Assembly: GCA_011389555.1 (NCBI GenBank)
Contig: JAABUD010000225.1
Location: forward strand, 1-64,000
Direction: 5' to 3'
Source of the DNA: Desulfotignum sp.
GTDB taxonomy: Bacteria; Desulfobacterota; Desulfobacteria; Desulfobacterales; Desulfobacteraceae
Length of the DNA stretch: 64,000 nucleotides
Part shown: positions 28,912 through 38,805 of the stretch, piece by piece
Position numbering within the stretch: position 1 is the first letter of the stretch
Layout: every line of letters begins with the position of its first letter
Program-made: the position numbers and the translations under genes
Notes under the pieces: model-generated
The model's input: only the letters and a program-made list of their open reading frames with translations
Database searches by the model: none
Told to the model about the DNA's origin: nothing

Positions 28912-30060
28912 ATGGAATCCGAACAAACCCAATCTCTGCTGGCACACTGTGATGAACTGAACGCACAATTGAACGCGATCCTGTCCGTGGCTTCGGATTT
29001 GGCTTCAGAGCTGGATTTCAATGCCCTGTTTACGCTGATTGTCAAAAAAATCACCGATATGATGAATGCGGAGCGAACCAGTCTTTATCTGCTGGATCCG
29101 GATCAAAACGAACTGTGGACCAAGGTGGCGGAAGGCATCGATACCATTCGCGTGCCGGTCGGACAGGGCATCAGCGGCCGGGTGGCCCGGACCGGTGAAA
29201 TGCTCAATGTCGAAGATGCCTGGGAACTGCCTTTTTTCAATAGGGAGTTTGACAAAAAAAACCGATTCCGAACCCGTTCGGTGTTGTGTCTGCCCATCAA
29301 AAATCATGCCGGAGAAAAAATCGGTGTTCTCCAGGTGATCAACAAAAAAGGCAAGCCCCGGTTTGATGCCCAGGATGAATGGTTCTGCAAAGGACTGGCT
29401 GCCCAGGTGGGCATTGCCCTGGAAAATTCGCTTCTGCATGATGAAATGAAGCTGGCCTTCAAAAAATCCATTCAAACACTGGCTGCAACGGTGGATGCCA
29501 AACATCCATTGACCGCCGGTCATTCCCGGCGCGTGACCGATTACAGCATGATGATTGCAAAAAAAATGGACCTCCCCCGGCTGGCCATGGACACGTTGTA
29601 TTATTCGGCACTGCTCCATGATATCGGCAAAATAGGGATCTGTGACGCGGTCTTGCTAAAAAACGGGCCATTCACACCGGAAGAACGCCTTGAAATGAAT
29701 ACCCATCCAACCCAGACCGAAAATATTCTGAACAATTTTTATTTTCCGAGAACGTTGCGCCGTGTGCCGTGGATTGCAGCGTGTCATCATGAAAAAATCG
29801 ATGGGACCGGATATCCCCGGGGCCTGACCGGAGAACAGATTCCTCTGGAATCAAAAATCATTGCTGTGGCCGATGTGTTCGATGCGTTGACATCGCCCCG
29901 GGATTATCCCAAATATGCGTTTGGAAAAATCCTGGAAGAACGAATTCTTTCCGTTGAAAAATCGGTACGCATCCTGAAGAACGATGCCGGCACCCATTTT
30001 GATCCCGATGTGGTCGATGCCTTTCTGCCCTGCGTGCCTGACATCAGCCTTGAGACGTAA
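28912..30060 (+). CDS. GAF domain / HD-GYP-like phosphohydrolase
   Basis: N-terminal GAF (RTSLYLLDPDQNELWTKVAEG...VPVGQGISGRVA); C-terminal LLHDIGKIGICDAVLLKNGPFTPEERLEMNTHP...ACHHEKIDGTGYPRGL. Confidence 0.94.
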   Translation: MESEQTQSLLAHCDELNAQLNAILSVASDLASELDFNALFTLIVKKITDMMNAERTSLYLLDPDQNELWTKVAEGIDTIRVPVGQGISGRVARTGEMLNVEDAWELPFFNREFDKKNRFRTRSVLCLPIKNHAGEKIGVLQVINKKGKPRFDAQDEWFCKGLAAQVGIALENSLLHDEMKLAFKKSIQTLAATVDAKHPLTAGHSRRVTDYSMMIAKKMDLPRLAMDTLYYSALLHDIGKIGICDAVLLKNGPFTPEERLEMNTHPTQTENILNNFYFPRTLRRVPWIAACHHEKIDGTGYPRGLTGEQIPLESKIIAVADVFDALTSPRDYPKYAFGKILEERILSVEKSVRILKNDAGTHFDPDVVDAFLPCVPDISLET

Positions 30061-30071
30061 ACAGCCCTCCA

Positions 30072-30803
30072 TCACCTGTGACAAAGATAATGGACGTTAC
30101 AGGGATCATGTGCCATCTCCAGCACCTGAATATGGCTGAATCCGGCCTGTTCGAGCAGTGATACGGCTTGTTCCCGGCCCCACATCATGCCCAGCCCCCT
30201 GCCCTGGTCGGACAGCCCCACGGGCATGCAGTGCATGAGGCTGACCGTGTAGAGAAACGGCCCCATGGGATGATCCATGTTTTGGGCCGGATGACTGGCC
30301 GCATCGATATCGACCATGGAAAACAGGCCCTCTTGTGCCAGCATGTGCCGGACTCCCCGGAGTGCGGCCAGGGGATGGGACTGGTCATGAACCGCGTCAA
30401 ATGCGGTGATATAATCAAATTTTTCTGATACATCTGAATCGATTTCCATGGCGGCCGCGTCTTTCACCTGGAAGGTCAGGTTCTTCAACCCCAGATCGGC
30501 AGTGGTCTGACGGGCCTCATCAATCGCTGACGCGTCATTGTCAATACCCACAAAAACGGAAGCGGGAAAATGCTGCGCCATCAGGTGCAGGGCAATGCCC
30601 TGACCGCACCCTAGGTCACACACGCGAATCCCTTTTACCAGCCGGGCCATCATTCGTCCGTCATCCACCCGGGGCAGAAAATGCAATATCAGCCCCTGCC
30701 GGTGCTTGGCATGGGACAGCTGGGACATAAACGCCTGGAACCGGGGATAGGCGGAAAACTCGATGCCCGCACCGGTTGAAAAATCATCCAGGACCCGGGT
30801 CAT
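30072..30803 (-). CDS. class I SAM-dependent methyltransferase
   Basis: VCDLGCGQGIALHLMAQHFPASVFVGIDND motif I; FDAVHDQSHP. Confidence 0.88.
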   Translation of the reverse strand: MTRVLDDFSTGAGIEFSAYPRFQAFMSQLSHAKHRQGLILHFLPRVDDGRMMARLVKGIRVCDLGCGQGIALHLMAQHFPASVFVGIDNDASAIDEARQTTADLGLKNLTFQVKDAAAMEIDSDVSEKFDYITAFDAVHDQSHPLAALRGVRHMLAQEGLFSMVDIDAASHPAQNMDHPMGPFLYTVSLMHCMPVGLSDQGRGLGMMWGREQAVSLLEQAGFSHIQVLEMAHDPCNVHYLCHR

Positions 30804-30942
30804 GGCAATCTGTGTGTGTACTATACTGGATTGAATCAGAATTGCAACTTTTCAGTGGTTGGTCAGACTGTTTATTTTCTTGATTTTTCCCGGTGTTTCA
30901 GATAGGTTATGTGCCTTGTTTGCAAGGTTTCGGAAAGGATTC

Positions 30943-32025
30943 ATGACGGTGGTCCGTTTACAGAACGTTTCCAAATATTTCAATCATCAGCCGGTGATCA
31001 ATCACCTGAGTCTCGATGTTCACAAAGGGGAGTTTCTGACGCTGCTCGGACCGTCCGGCTGCGGCAAAACCACAGTGCTTCGGCTGATTGCCGGACTGGA
31101 AACCTGTGACACCGGCACGGTGTTGATCAACGGCCGGGACCAGACCCGGCTGCCGGCCTGCGACCGGGATGTCAACACGGTGTTCCAGAGCTATGCATTG
31201 TTTCCCCACATGAACGTGTTCGACAACATCGCTTTTGGATTGAAACTCAAAAAAATCGGGGCCCGTCACATCCGGGAGAGGGTCGAAAAAACCCTGGCCC
31301 TGGTCAAACTCGAAGGTCTGGAAACACGATCCATCCATCAGCTGTCCGGCGGCCAGCAGCAGCGGGTGGCCATTGCCCGGGCCATTGTAAACCAGCCGCT
31401 GATCCTGCTTCTGGACGAGCCGTTAAGTGCGCTGGATCACAAACTGCGCAAACAGATGCGGCTGGATTTGCGGCATCTTCATCGGAAACTGGGTATCACT
31501 TTTGTGTTTGTCACCCATGACCAGGAAGAGGCGTTGACCCTGTCCGACCGGGTGGTGGTGATGAACCACGGCACCATTCAGCAGATCGGTACTCCCAAAG
31601 ATATTTACGAAACACCGGTCAATCTGTTTGTGGCGGATTTTGTGGGAGAAAGCAACCTGTTTGATGCCAGCGTGATCCGCATTCTGGGCACGGACATGGA
31701 AATCCGTTTCCAGGGAATTGCCAAAACCGTACAGAACCGGCGTAATTTTCAGCCGGGCCAGACAGTCAAGGTGCTGCTGCGACCTGAGGACATGACCGTG
31801 ACGCGGGTCCAAAGACAATGCCCGGAAGAATCTTTGCCCGGCCGGGTCAGGGAGATGATCTACAAAGGCACCACCGTGGATTTGATCATTCAGCTGGACA
31901 GCGGCCAGGAGGTGCTTGTCACCGAATTTTTCAATGAAGACGACCCGAATATTTTCTATGACATGGATGAACCGGTGTGCGTTTCCTGGATCAAAGGGTG
32001 GGAGGTGATCCTGGCGGATGAATGA
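30943..32025 (+). CDS. potA: spermidine/putrescine ABC transporter ATP-binding protein
   Basis: [74 protein letters not shown]. Confidence 0.95.
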   Translation: MTVVRLQNVSKYFNHQPVINHLSLDVHKGEFLTLLGPSGCGKTTVLRLIAGLETCDTGTVLINGRDQTRLPACDRDVNTVFQSYALFPHMNVFDNIAFGLKLKKIGARHIRERVEKTLALVKLEGLETRSIHQLSGGQQQRVAIARAIVNQPLILLLDEPLSALDHKLRKQMRLDLRHLHRKLGITFVFVTHDQEEALTLSDRVVVMNHGTIQQIGTPKDIYETPVNLFVADFVGESNLFDASVIRILGTDMEIRFQGIAKTVQNRRNFQPGQTVKVLLRPEDMTVTRVQRQCPEESLPGRVREMIYKGTTVDLIIQLDSGQEVLVTEFFNEDDPNIFYDMDEPVCVSWIKGWEVILADE

Positions 32026-32875
32026 GCGACAGGGATTCAAGTGGGTTGCTGTTTTTCTGAACATGGCCTGGTTTGCGGTGTTTGTTCTGGTTCCCGGACT
32101 GATGGTGGTGGGCATCAGCTTCATGACCCGGGACACCGGCACGTTCGTCGGTCTGCCCATCACCCTGGCTCAGTACCGGGAACTGCTGGATCCGGTATAT
32201 GCCGGGGTACTGAGTCAGTCGTTCATCTATGCGCTGAACACCACGCTTTTATGCCTTTTCATCAGCTATCCTTTTGCCTGGATCCTGTCCAGATCCCCTG
32301 AGCACCGGCGCCCCCTGCTGCTCATCATGGTCATTGTCCCATTCTGGACTTCTTCGTTGATTCGAACCTATGCGCTGGTGATTCTGATGAAAGCCAATGG
32401 GATCATCAACACGCTGCTGATAAACGCCGGCATTGTTTCCGAGCCCGTCAGCCTGCTGTATACGGATTTTGCCGTATACATGGGCCTGGTGTATTCCCTG
32501 CTGCCCTTCATGGTTCTGCCGTTATACGCGGTGATGGAAAAAATGGACCCCCGGCTGATGGAAGCGGCCCGGGATCTGGGTGCCAGTGGCTTTCAGGTGT
32601 TTTTCCGCGTGGTCCTGCCCCTGTCACTGCCCGGAGTGATGGCCGGGTGCATCATGGTGTTTCTGCCTGCCATGGGACTGTTTTATGTGCCGGATCTGCT
32701 GGGAGGGGCCAAAACCATGCTCATGGGCAATTTCATCAAAAACCAGTTTCTGACCGCCATGAACTGGCCGTTCGGGTCTGCCGCCAGTGTGTTTCTGCTG
32801 CTGATCATGGGACTGATGCTGACCCTTTATTTTATTGTGTCCCGTCGGTTCAACAGGCATCCTCAGTCCCTATGA
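32018..32875 (+). CDS. potB: spermidine/putrescine ABC transporter permease
   Basis: PFWTSSLIRTYALVILMKANGIIN; EAARDLGASGFQVFFRVVLPLSLPGV. Confidence 0.94.
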   Translation: MNERQGFKWVAVFLNMAWFAVFVLVPGLMVVGISFMTRDTGTFVGLPITLAQYRELLDPVYAGVLSQSFIYALNTTLLCLFISYPFAWILSRSPEHRRPLLLIMVIVPFWTSSLIRTYALVILMKANGIINTLLINAGIVSEPVSLLYTDFAVYMGLVYSLLPFMVLPLYAVMEKMDPRLMEAARDLGASGFQVFFRVVLPLSLPGVMAGCIMVFLPAMGLFYVPDLLGGAKTMLMGNFIKNQFLTAMNWPFGSAASVFLLLIMGLMLTLYFIVSRRFNRHPQSL

Positions 32876-33642
32876 AGCGCTGGCTGAAAATCTCCTGGGT
32901 GTCTGCGGTATTCGCATTTCTGTATGGCCCGCTTCTGGTGCTGATGGTGTTTTCCTTTAACCAGGCCAGATATACCACGTCCTGGCAGGGATTTTCCCTG
33001 GAATGGTATGTACGACTTCTGGACAACCCCCAGCTGCTGGATGCGTTTGTCAATTCATTGACCGTGGCCCTGATTTCGAGTCTGGCTGCCACCGCCCTGG
33101 GCACCCTGGGTGCTTTTGCCGTATCCCGGTACCGGTTTGCCGGCAGAAAACTGTTTTTCGGCCTGGTCTACTGCGTGATGATGAGCCCGGATATCGTCAT
33201 GGGCATCAGCCTGCTCATGCTGTTTGTGCTGGCAGGACTCACCCCTGGATTTCTCACGCTGTTAACCGCCCATATCACCTTCTGCCTGCCGTTTGTCATT
33301 GTCCTGGTGCATGCCCGGATATCCGGGTTTGATCCGGCCATGGTGGATGCGGCCCGGGACCTGGGCGCCCGGGAGCATGACGTGTTCATCAAGATCATTT
33401 TCCCCATGATTCTACCGGCCGTGCTGGCGGGCTGGCTGCTGAGCTTTACCCTGTCTCTGGATGACGTGATCATCAGTTTTTTCGTCACCGGTCCGGGATT
33501 TGAAATCCTTCCCCTCAAGATCTATTCCATGGTAAAACTGGGGGTGACGCCAGAGGTCAATGCCTTGTGTACCCTGTTGTTTTTATTCACTCTGGCAGCG
33601 GTATCCGCTGCCCATATACTGACAAAGGAGAGTAAAAAATGA
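32872..33642 (+). CDS. potC: spermidine/putrescine ABC transporter permease
   Basis: MKRWLKISWVSAVFAFLYGPLLVLMVFSFNQARYTTSWQGFSLEWY; true start 32872 (ORF track extends to 32647 spuriously). Confidence 0.94.
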   Translation: MKRWLKISWVSAVFAFLYGPLLVLMVFSFNQARYTTSWQGFSLEWYVRLLDNPQLLDAFVNSLTVALISSLAATALGTLGAFAVSRYRFAGRKLFFGLVYCVMMSPDIVMGISLLMLFVLAGLTPGFLTLLTAHITFCLPFVIVLVHARISGFDPAMVDAARDLGAREHDVFIKIIFPMILPAVLAGWLLSFTLSLDDVIISFFVTGPGFEILPLKIYSMVKLGVTPEVNALCTLLFLFTLAAVSAAHILTKESKK

Positions 33643-34670
33643 AACAATGGATGTTGTTGTTCAGCCTGATCGTGTTTGCTGTGCCGGCATTTGCCGGTGA
33701 ACAGCGCCTTTACATCTACAACTGGACAGAATACATGCCCGATGAGGTGTTGGAAGCATTTCAGGAAGACACCGGAATCAAGGTGATCTATGCCACCTAT
33801 GACAGCAATGAATCCATGTATGCCAAGGTCAAACTCACCCGTGGCAAAGGCTATGACGTGGTGTTTCCCTCCACCTATTTTGTCCACAAAATGCGCAAGC
33901 AGGGACTGCTCAGTCCCATTGATCACGATGCCCTGACGAATTTCCGGCACCTGGACCCCGCCCTGCTGAACCAACCCCATGACCCGGACAACCGGTACTC
34001 CATCCCCTATGTATGGGGATCCACGGCCCTGGCGTATAACAAAGACCGGGTGGCCCCGGAAATGATGACATCCTGGAAGGATCTGTGGCGGCCGGAATTC
34101 AAAAACCGTCTGGTGATGAACGATGACTTGAGAGAAGTCCTGGGAGTCGGTTTGATCATCAACGGATTTTCCGTGAACGAAACCGATCCGGACCGGATTC
34201 ATGCGGCCTATGAATCGATCCGGACGCTTCTGCCCAACATCCGGGTATTTTCCGGTGATTCCCCCAAACAGCCGCTGCTGAATCTCGAAGCCTTTGCCGG
34301 CATGGTATGGAACGGGGAAGCGTACATGGCGGCCCAGGAATTTCCGGCCATTCAGTATGCCTATCCCGAAGAAGGCGCGATTTTCTGGGTGGATTCCATG
34401 GTCATCCCCACGGGCGCAGAAAACAAAGCCCAGGCCCATGCGTTCATCGATTTTATTCTGAAGCCGGAAATCGCGCTTCAGGTATGCGAATATATCGGAT
34501 ATGCCCCGGCCAACCGCACCGCCATCGATCTGATGCCCGAAAAGATGAAAAACAATCCCACGATTTTTCCGGATCCCGAAGAGGTGAAAAAAGGGGAGTT
34601 TCAAACCGATGTCGGGGATGCCATTCTGGTGTATGAACGCTATTGGGAGCGGCTGAAAACCGGGAATTAG
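33639..34670 (+). CDS. potD: spermidine/putrescine-binding protein
   Basis: Signal peptide; YIYNWTEYMPDEVLEAFQEDTGIKVIYATYDSNESMYAKVKL. Confidence 0.95.
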   Translation: MKQWMLLFSLIVFAVPAFAGEQRLYIYNWTEYMPDEVLEAFQEDTGIKVIYATYDSNESMYAKVKLTRGKGYDVVFPSTYFVHKMRKQGLLSPIDHDALTNFRHLDPALLNQPHDPDNRYSIPYVWGSTALAYNKDRVAPEMMTSWKDLWRPEFKNRLVMNDDLREVLGVGLIINGFSVNETDPDRIHAAYESIRTLLPNIRVFSGDSPKQPLLNLEAFAGMVWNGEAYMAAQEFPAIQYAYPEEGAIFWVDSMVIPTGAENKAQAHAFIDFILKPEIALQVCEYIGYAPANRTAIDLMPEKMKNNPTIFPDPEEVKKGEFQTDVGDAILVYERYWERLKTGN

Positions 34671-34746
34671 TCTTTTTTGAGCAACGCATTTGAGTTGCGG
34701 GTCGGTTGTTGGTGCCGGGCATTGCCCCGGCGGGTGCGCTTTTGAA

Positions 34747-35685
34747 TCACTCCCGCAGCAGCTGCAGGGTATGAGGAATCAGGATCGTTTCCGGGTCATA
34801 GGATTTTTTGGCCTGCCGAAGCCCCCGGATTCCCAGATCCTGTTCCCGGTTGATATACCGGCACCGGTCCCTCAGATACAGGGCGGTCTGATGATTGATC
34901 ACCTGGGCCGCCCCTTTGAAGTCATAATCGGATTTTTCAAACTGCACATTGTAGGTATCCGGGTTCAGCGGACTGAAAATGGAAAACGCGGCCATTTGAT
35001 CCCCCACCATCAAGGCGAGCCCTTCCAGACCCAGCGAATCAAAATGCAAAAACGCTTTTTCCATGGCTTCGAACTCGGTGGCCAGGCCGGAAGACACCGG
35101 TTTCTGACGTGCCAGCTGATCCCGGGCCATGGCCCGGGCCGTCACCTGTTTTTCCGATGTCAGCACCGTTACCCGGAAATCTGGATAGGTCCGCTCGAAC
35201 TGGGATATCAGATTTTTCTTTTTGTGCAGTTTCGGCGTGTTCAGGCGGCACAGCTGATCCACATCATAAATATATTCAGCATAGTCCCGCTCCGGGTGAA
35301 TGGAAAAATACTGCTCGCACCGGGGATACGCAGTTATATAACTTTTGTGCACCAGACCGATATCCGGGACCAGACCATCCCGCATCAGTTCCCTGCCCAG
35401 TTCCGCCAGTTCCGCCGGGGGCAGCGGTTCCCCCAGCGGCATGAACGCACACTGATTCACGCCGTCATAAATCACCAGCCGTCCCTTGAACAGGCGCCAG
35501 GAATACCTGTACACCTCCTGCCAGCAGAACAGATTGGCAAAATTGTATTCACAGGACTCGGGCGCGTATTTATCGATATAGATCTGAACCATCTGCCGGT
35601 CGTCCAGTTCGAACCTGCCGGCCGTCGGAAAGCAGAGGGTCTGTTGAAAATCAGAACTCACATAGGTGTCACACCGGTTATACAT
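34747..35685 (-). CDS. DUF2156 / phosphatidylglycerol lysyltransferase C-terminal-like domain protein
   Basis: CEYNFANLFCWQEVYRYSWRLFKGRLVIYDG; ALMVGDQMAAFSIFSPLNPDTYNVQFEKSDYDFKGAAQVINHQTALYL; NREQDLGIRGLRQAKKSYDP. Confidence 0.87.
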   Translation of the reverse strand: MYNRCDTYVSSDFQQTLCFPTAGRFELDDRQMVQIYIDKYAPESCEYNFANLFCWQEVYRYSWRLFKGRLVIYDGVNQCAFMPLGEPLPPAELAELGRELMRDGLVPDIGLVHKSYITAYPRCEQYFSIHPERDYAEYIYDVDQLCRLNTPKLHKKKNLISQFERTYPDFRVTVLTSEKQVTARAMARDQLARQKPVSSGLATEFEAMEKAFLHFDSLGLEGLALMVGDQMAAFSIFSPLNPDTYNVQFEKSDYDFKGAAQVINHQTALYLRDRCRYINREQDLGIRGLRQAKKSYDPETILIPHTLQLLRE

Positions 35686-35688
35686 AAA

Positions 35689-36120
35689 TCATTCCTTTAG
35701 TCTGTATGGCGTGTGGCCGGGCATCGGTCTGAACCCCAGCGATTCGTAAAAACTGCCGGTGCCGGGTTCACCGATCAGGCCGATCCAGTCCACACCATGT
35801 TTCTTGAGGCCGGTGATCAGTGTGTGAATGATGTGTCTGCCGACACCCCGTCCCCGGTAATTGCGTAATACTGCCACATCCTGAATATATCCGTCACTGA
35901 TCAAATCCGACAACGCCCGTCCCATGCCGATCATTCTTGTCCGGTCAAACGCGCCCACAAACAGCGCAGAATCGGGAACGATCCGGGATAAAAATTCAGG
36001 ATGCCGTTCACACGCCGGGTCCCACCATCCCGCATCTTTGTAAAGTGCCATCAGATCGCGGGGATCCGCTGTCTGCAAAAACCGGCACCTGACCACCGGG
36101 TACGAATCCGGATCATCCAT
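35689..36120 (-). CDS. GNAT family N-acetyltransferase
   Basis: MGRALSDLISDGYIQDVAVLRNYRGRGVGRHIIHTLI; IGEPGTGSFYESLGF. Confidence 0.92.
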   Translation of the reverse strand: MDDPDSYPVVRCRFLQTADPRDLMALYKDAGWWDPACERHPEFLSRIVPDSALFVGAFDRTRMIGMGRALSDLISDGYIQDVAVLRNYRGRGVGRHIIHTLITGLKKHGVDWIGLIGEPGTGSFYESLGFRPMPGHTPYRLKE

Positions 36121-36121
36121 A

Positions 36122-36823
36122 TCAAAACGCCTGCATCAGAGATTTGAAGCGCTGAATTTCCGTGTCACAGGGAAAATGGCGCTGGGTGAGTTTATCGATC
36201 ATTGTTTTGTGGTTGAATCGAAGAAAGGGGTTGACCCGCCGTTCATCCGCCAGACAGGAAAAGACACGGTTTGGATCATATTTGTTCACGTAACGCACTA
36301 TACCGGGTGTGTCCGGATCGATGGCCTGGGCGATTTCCACGGATTCTTTCACATAGTCATGGCCTGCAAAAACCCGGGTGGTGCCGGGAAATGCCATCAG
36401 TTTTTTCAATGAATGGTAAAATGCATCCAGATCGTTTGAAAAACAATTCCCCACCGTGGCGTTGAACAGGGTGTCACCGGTCACCAGAAAATCATTGCCT
36501 GCAAAACAGACATCATCATGGGTATGGCCCGGGGTGGTGATGACCGTCAACCGGTCGTTGTCCAGAGCAATGGTATCGTTGTCCGAAAAATTCCGGCAAT
36601 CCAGGTACCCGGCATGGGTTTTTTTCAGCATTCGGTCATTGCCGCAGGTATGGTCCGGGTGAAGATGGGTGTTGGTCACCTGGCTGATCCTGATATTCCG
36701 GTGCCGGGCAAACCCGAGCATGTCATCGACCGCACCCGGATCGATGGCGATGCCGCAGGCACCTGAAAAAACCAGGTATGCCAGATTGTCCGCCCCGTAT
36801 CTGAACTGTTCAATCTCCATCAT
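36122..36823 (-). CDS. MBL-fold metallo-hydrolase (hydroxyacylglutathione hydrolase-like)
   Basis: VTNTHLHPDHTCGNDRML, TPGHTHDDVCFAGNDFLVTGDTLF, FAGHDYVKESVEIA; likely start MMEIEQFRYGADN. Confidence 0.88.
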   Translation of the reverse strand: MMEIEQFRYGADNLAYLVFSGACGIAIDPGAVDDMLGFARHRNIRISQVTNTHLHPDHTCGNDRMLKKTHAGYLDCRNFSDNDTIALDNDRLTVITTPGHTHDDVCFAGNDFLVTGDTLFNATVGNCFSNDLDAFYHSLKKLMAFPGTTRVFAGHDYVKESVEIAQAIDPDTPGIVRYVNKYDPNRVFSCLADERRVNPFLRFNHKTMIDKLTQRHFPCDTEIQRFKSLMQAF

Positions 36824-37214
36824 CTTCCTCGGTATCATCGCCTTCTTCGTAGGCATCCAAATCGACCCGGTGATCGATGTTGTCATCGAATTTGTCGTCA
36901 TAAATATCGGTCAGAGCATCCTCATCCACATCCGGGTCGACAAAATCCACGTCCGGGAGTTCGCCCAGGTTGAACTCTTCAAACACATATCCGATGGCAT
37001 CCCGCAAATTGCGCTCAAAACTGTCCGCATAATCCCCATCCGAATCCGAAGAAAATTCATATTCTTCTTCATGCTCTTCAAGCAGTTCCGTCAGTTCGGA
37101 TGTAATGGCATCCGGATCATCCATTTCCTCACTGTAGGAGTCGATGATCTCACTGAACAGATCAAACAGATCGAACGCATCCACTGCTTCACTGATTGTC
37201 ATCCATTTTGACAT
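36810..37214 (-). CDS. Hypothetical extremely acidic protein (134 aa)
   Basis: Open frame with ATG; about 52 of 134 residues Asp/Glu by hand count versus about 5 Lys/Arg; 3' end overlaps start of MBL hydrolase. Confidence 0.75.
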   Translation of the reverse strand: MSKWMTISEAVDAFDLFDLFSEIIDSYSEEMDDPDAITSELTELLEEHEEEYEFSSDSDGDYADSFERNLRDAIGYVFEEFNLGELPDVDFVDPDVDEDALTDIYDDKFDDNIDHRVDLDAYEEGDDTEEDDGD

Positions 37215-37298
37215 AAAACCGCCCCTCCAAATATTTCAAACACACACCCGTAAAAATTCAAAGTCATATCATCAATGATAAGAATAAACCGTTTTGTG

Positions 37299-38792
37299 TC
37301 AAATGTCAGATGTTTTTTTTGGAATGGCAATGGTAAATTCAGTAAATTTGCCGGGCACTGAATCCACGTGGATTTCACCCTGATGCTGCTGTACGGACCG
37401 ACGGGCAATGAAAAGGCCCAATCCAGTGCCTTTGTTCCCTTTGTCGGAATAAAACAGGGAAAAAATCTTTTCCCGGTATTCCTTGTCAAGGCCGTTGCCA
37501 TTGTCTTTGAATGTAAACAACACCTGGTGAGACGTTTCCATGACCTGGATCTGAATCGTCAGGTTTTCCCGGTCATTTTTCACGCGGATACAGGCATCCA
37601 CAGCATTTTCCAGAATCGCCAGACAGGCGCCGAACAGCATGGTTTTATCCATCATGACATAAAAACCGGTGCTGGGCTTGGGGGTGTCCAGAATCAATTC
37701 GATACCGGCTTTCTGAATGCGGGGATCCACCGTGGTCACGAGTTCCTGAATAAAATCGAACACAGATACCGGCTGCATCTCCGGGGTCCGTTTTTTGGAA
37801 TGAAACAGGATGTCCAGCACCATCTGCCGGATCATGGCGATTTTTTCCCGAATGATCTCCCAGCCGTCCGCAATCTTTTGAAAATCCTTTTTTTCAAGAC
37901 CGGACCGAATCAGGTAATCCCCCCCGTCCAGCCCGGTAAGCAGCCCTTTGATGCCGTGGGAAATGGAGGAAATATGCAGGCCCAGGGTTGCCAGGTGATC
38001 TTGCAGCTGGTTTATGACCGTGATGTCCGTACACATTTCCATGACCTGTCTGATCCGGCCGGTGTCATCCGGAATAGCCGATGTCTGTATGAAAAACCGC
38101 CGGACACTGCCGTCTTTGAGGGTGACATCCATTTCCGACGTGTGAGACCGGCCGTCCACAAAGGTCTGCTTCACCGGACAGGTGTTACAAGGGATTGACC
38201 GCTGTTTGTGCATCTGGTAGCAGCACATGTTTGGATGATCGCCGAACTGCTCCTTGAACCGGTTGTTGGATTCCACGATTCGAAAATTTTCGTCCAGAAT
38301 GGTGATAAAAGCCGGGGATTCGTTGAACAGCTGGATATACCGTTTTTCCGACTCCGCCAGTTTCCGGGTTTTTTCGGCCACCAGGGTTTCCAGATTCCGG
38401 GTATGGTCCGCCAGTTTTTCCCGGGTACTGATCCGGTCCCGGGCCCGTTTCAGGGCGATCTCAAGCACATCCTGATTAACGGGTTTGGAAATGAAGTCCA
38501 CCGCACCGATTTTCAGGCTTTCAATGGCCAGGCTGGCATCCCCGTATCCGGTGATCATGATCACCTCGATATCCGGAAACGACTGTTTGACAGCTTTGAG
38601 CAACGCCATGCCGTCCATGCCGGGCATCCGGATATCGGTGAGCACGATATCGGGTTTGCGGGTCTTGACCATGTCAAACCCGCTCAGGCCGTCTGCCGCC
38701 GTGTACACCTCATACCCGGCATCCGTCAGGGTGATTTCCAGGACATCCAGAATTCCTTCTTCGTCATCGACCACCAGAAGCTTATTTGTCAT
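37299..38792 (-). CDS. Hybrid sensor: receiver - PAS (Cys-rich) - histidine kinase ATPase
   Basis: N-terminal LLVVDDEEGILDVLEITL...DIVLTDIRMPGMDG; PAS with CCYQMHKQRSIPCNTCPV; HATPase FKDNGNGLDKEYREKIFSLFYSDKGNKGTGLGLFIARR. Confidence 0.93.
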   Translation of the reverse strand: MTNKLLVVDDEEGILDVLEITLTDAGYEVYTAADGLSGFDMVKTRKPDIVLTDIRMPGMDGMALLKAVKQSFPDIEVIMITGYGDASLAIESLKIGAVDFISKPVNQDVLEIALKRARDRISTREKLADHTRNLETLVAEKTRKLAESEKRYIQLFNESPAFITILDENFRIVESNNRFKEQFGDHPNMCCYQMHKQRSIPCNTCPVKQTFVDGRSHTSEMDVTLKDGSVRRFFIQTSAIPDDTGRIRQVMEMCTDITVINQLQDHLATLGLHISSISHGIKGLLTGLDGGDYLIRSGLEKKDFQKIADGWEIIREKIAMIRQMVLDILFHSKKRTPEMQPVSVFDFIQELVTTVDPRIQKAGIELILDTPKPSTGFYVMMDKTMLFGACLAILENAVDACIRVKNDRENLTIQIQVMETSHQVLFTFKDNGNGLDKEYREKIFSLFYSDKGNKGTGLGLFIARRSVQQHQGEIHVDSVPGKFTEFTIAIPKKTSDI

Positions 38793-38805
38793 AATTGTGC
38801 AACAA

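Noticed and set aside
32647-32871. N-terminal 75 residues of the 32647-33642 ORF
   Set aside because: Out-of-frame overlap with potB; PotC clearly begins at ATG 32872
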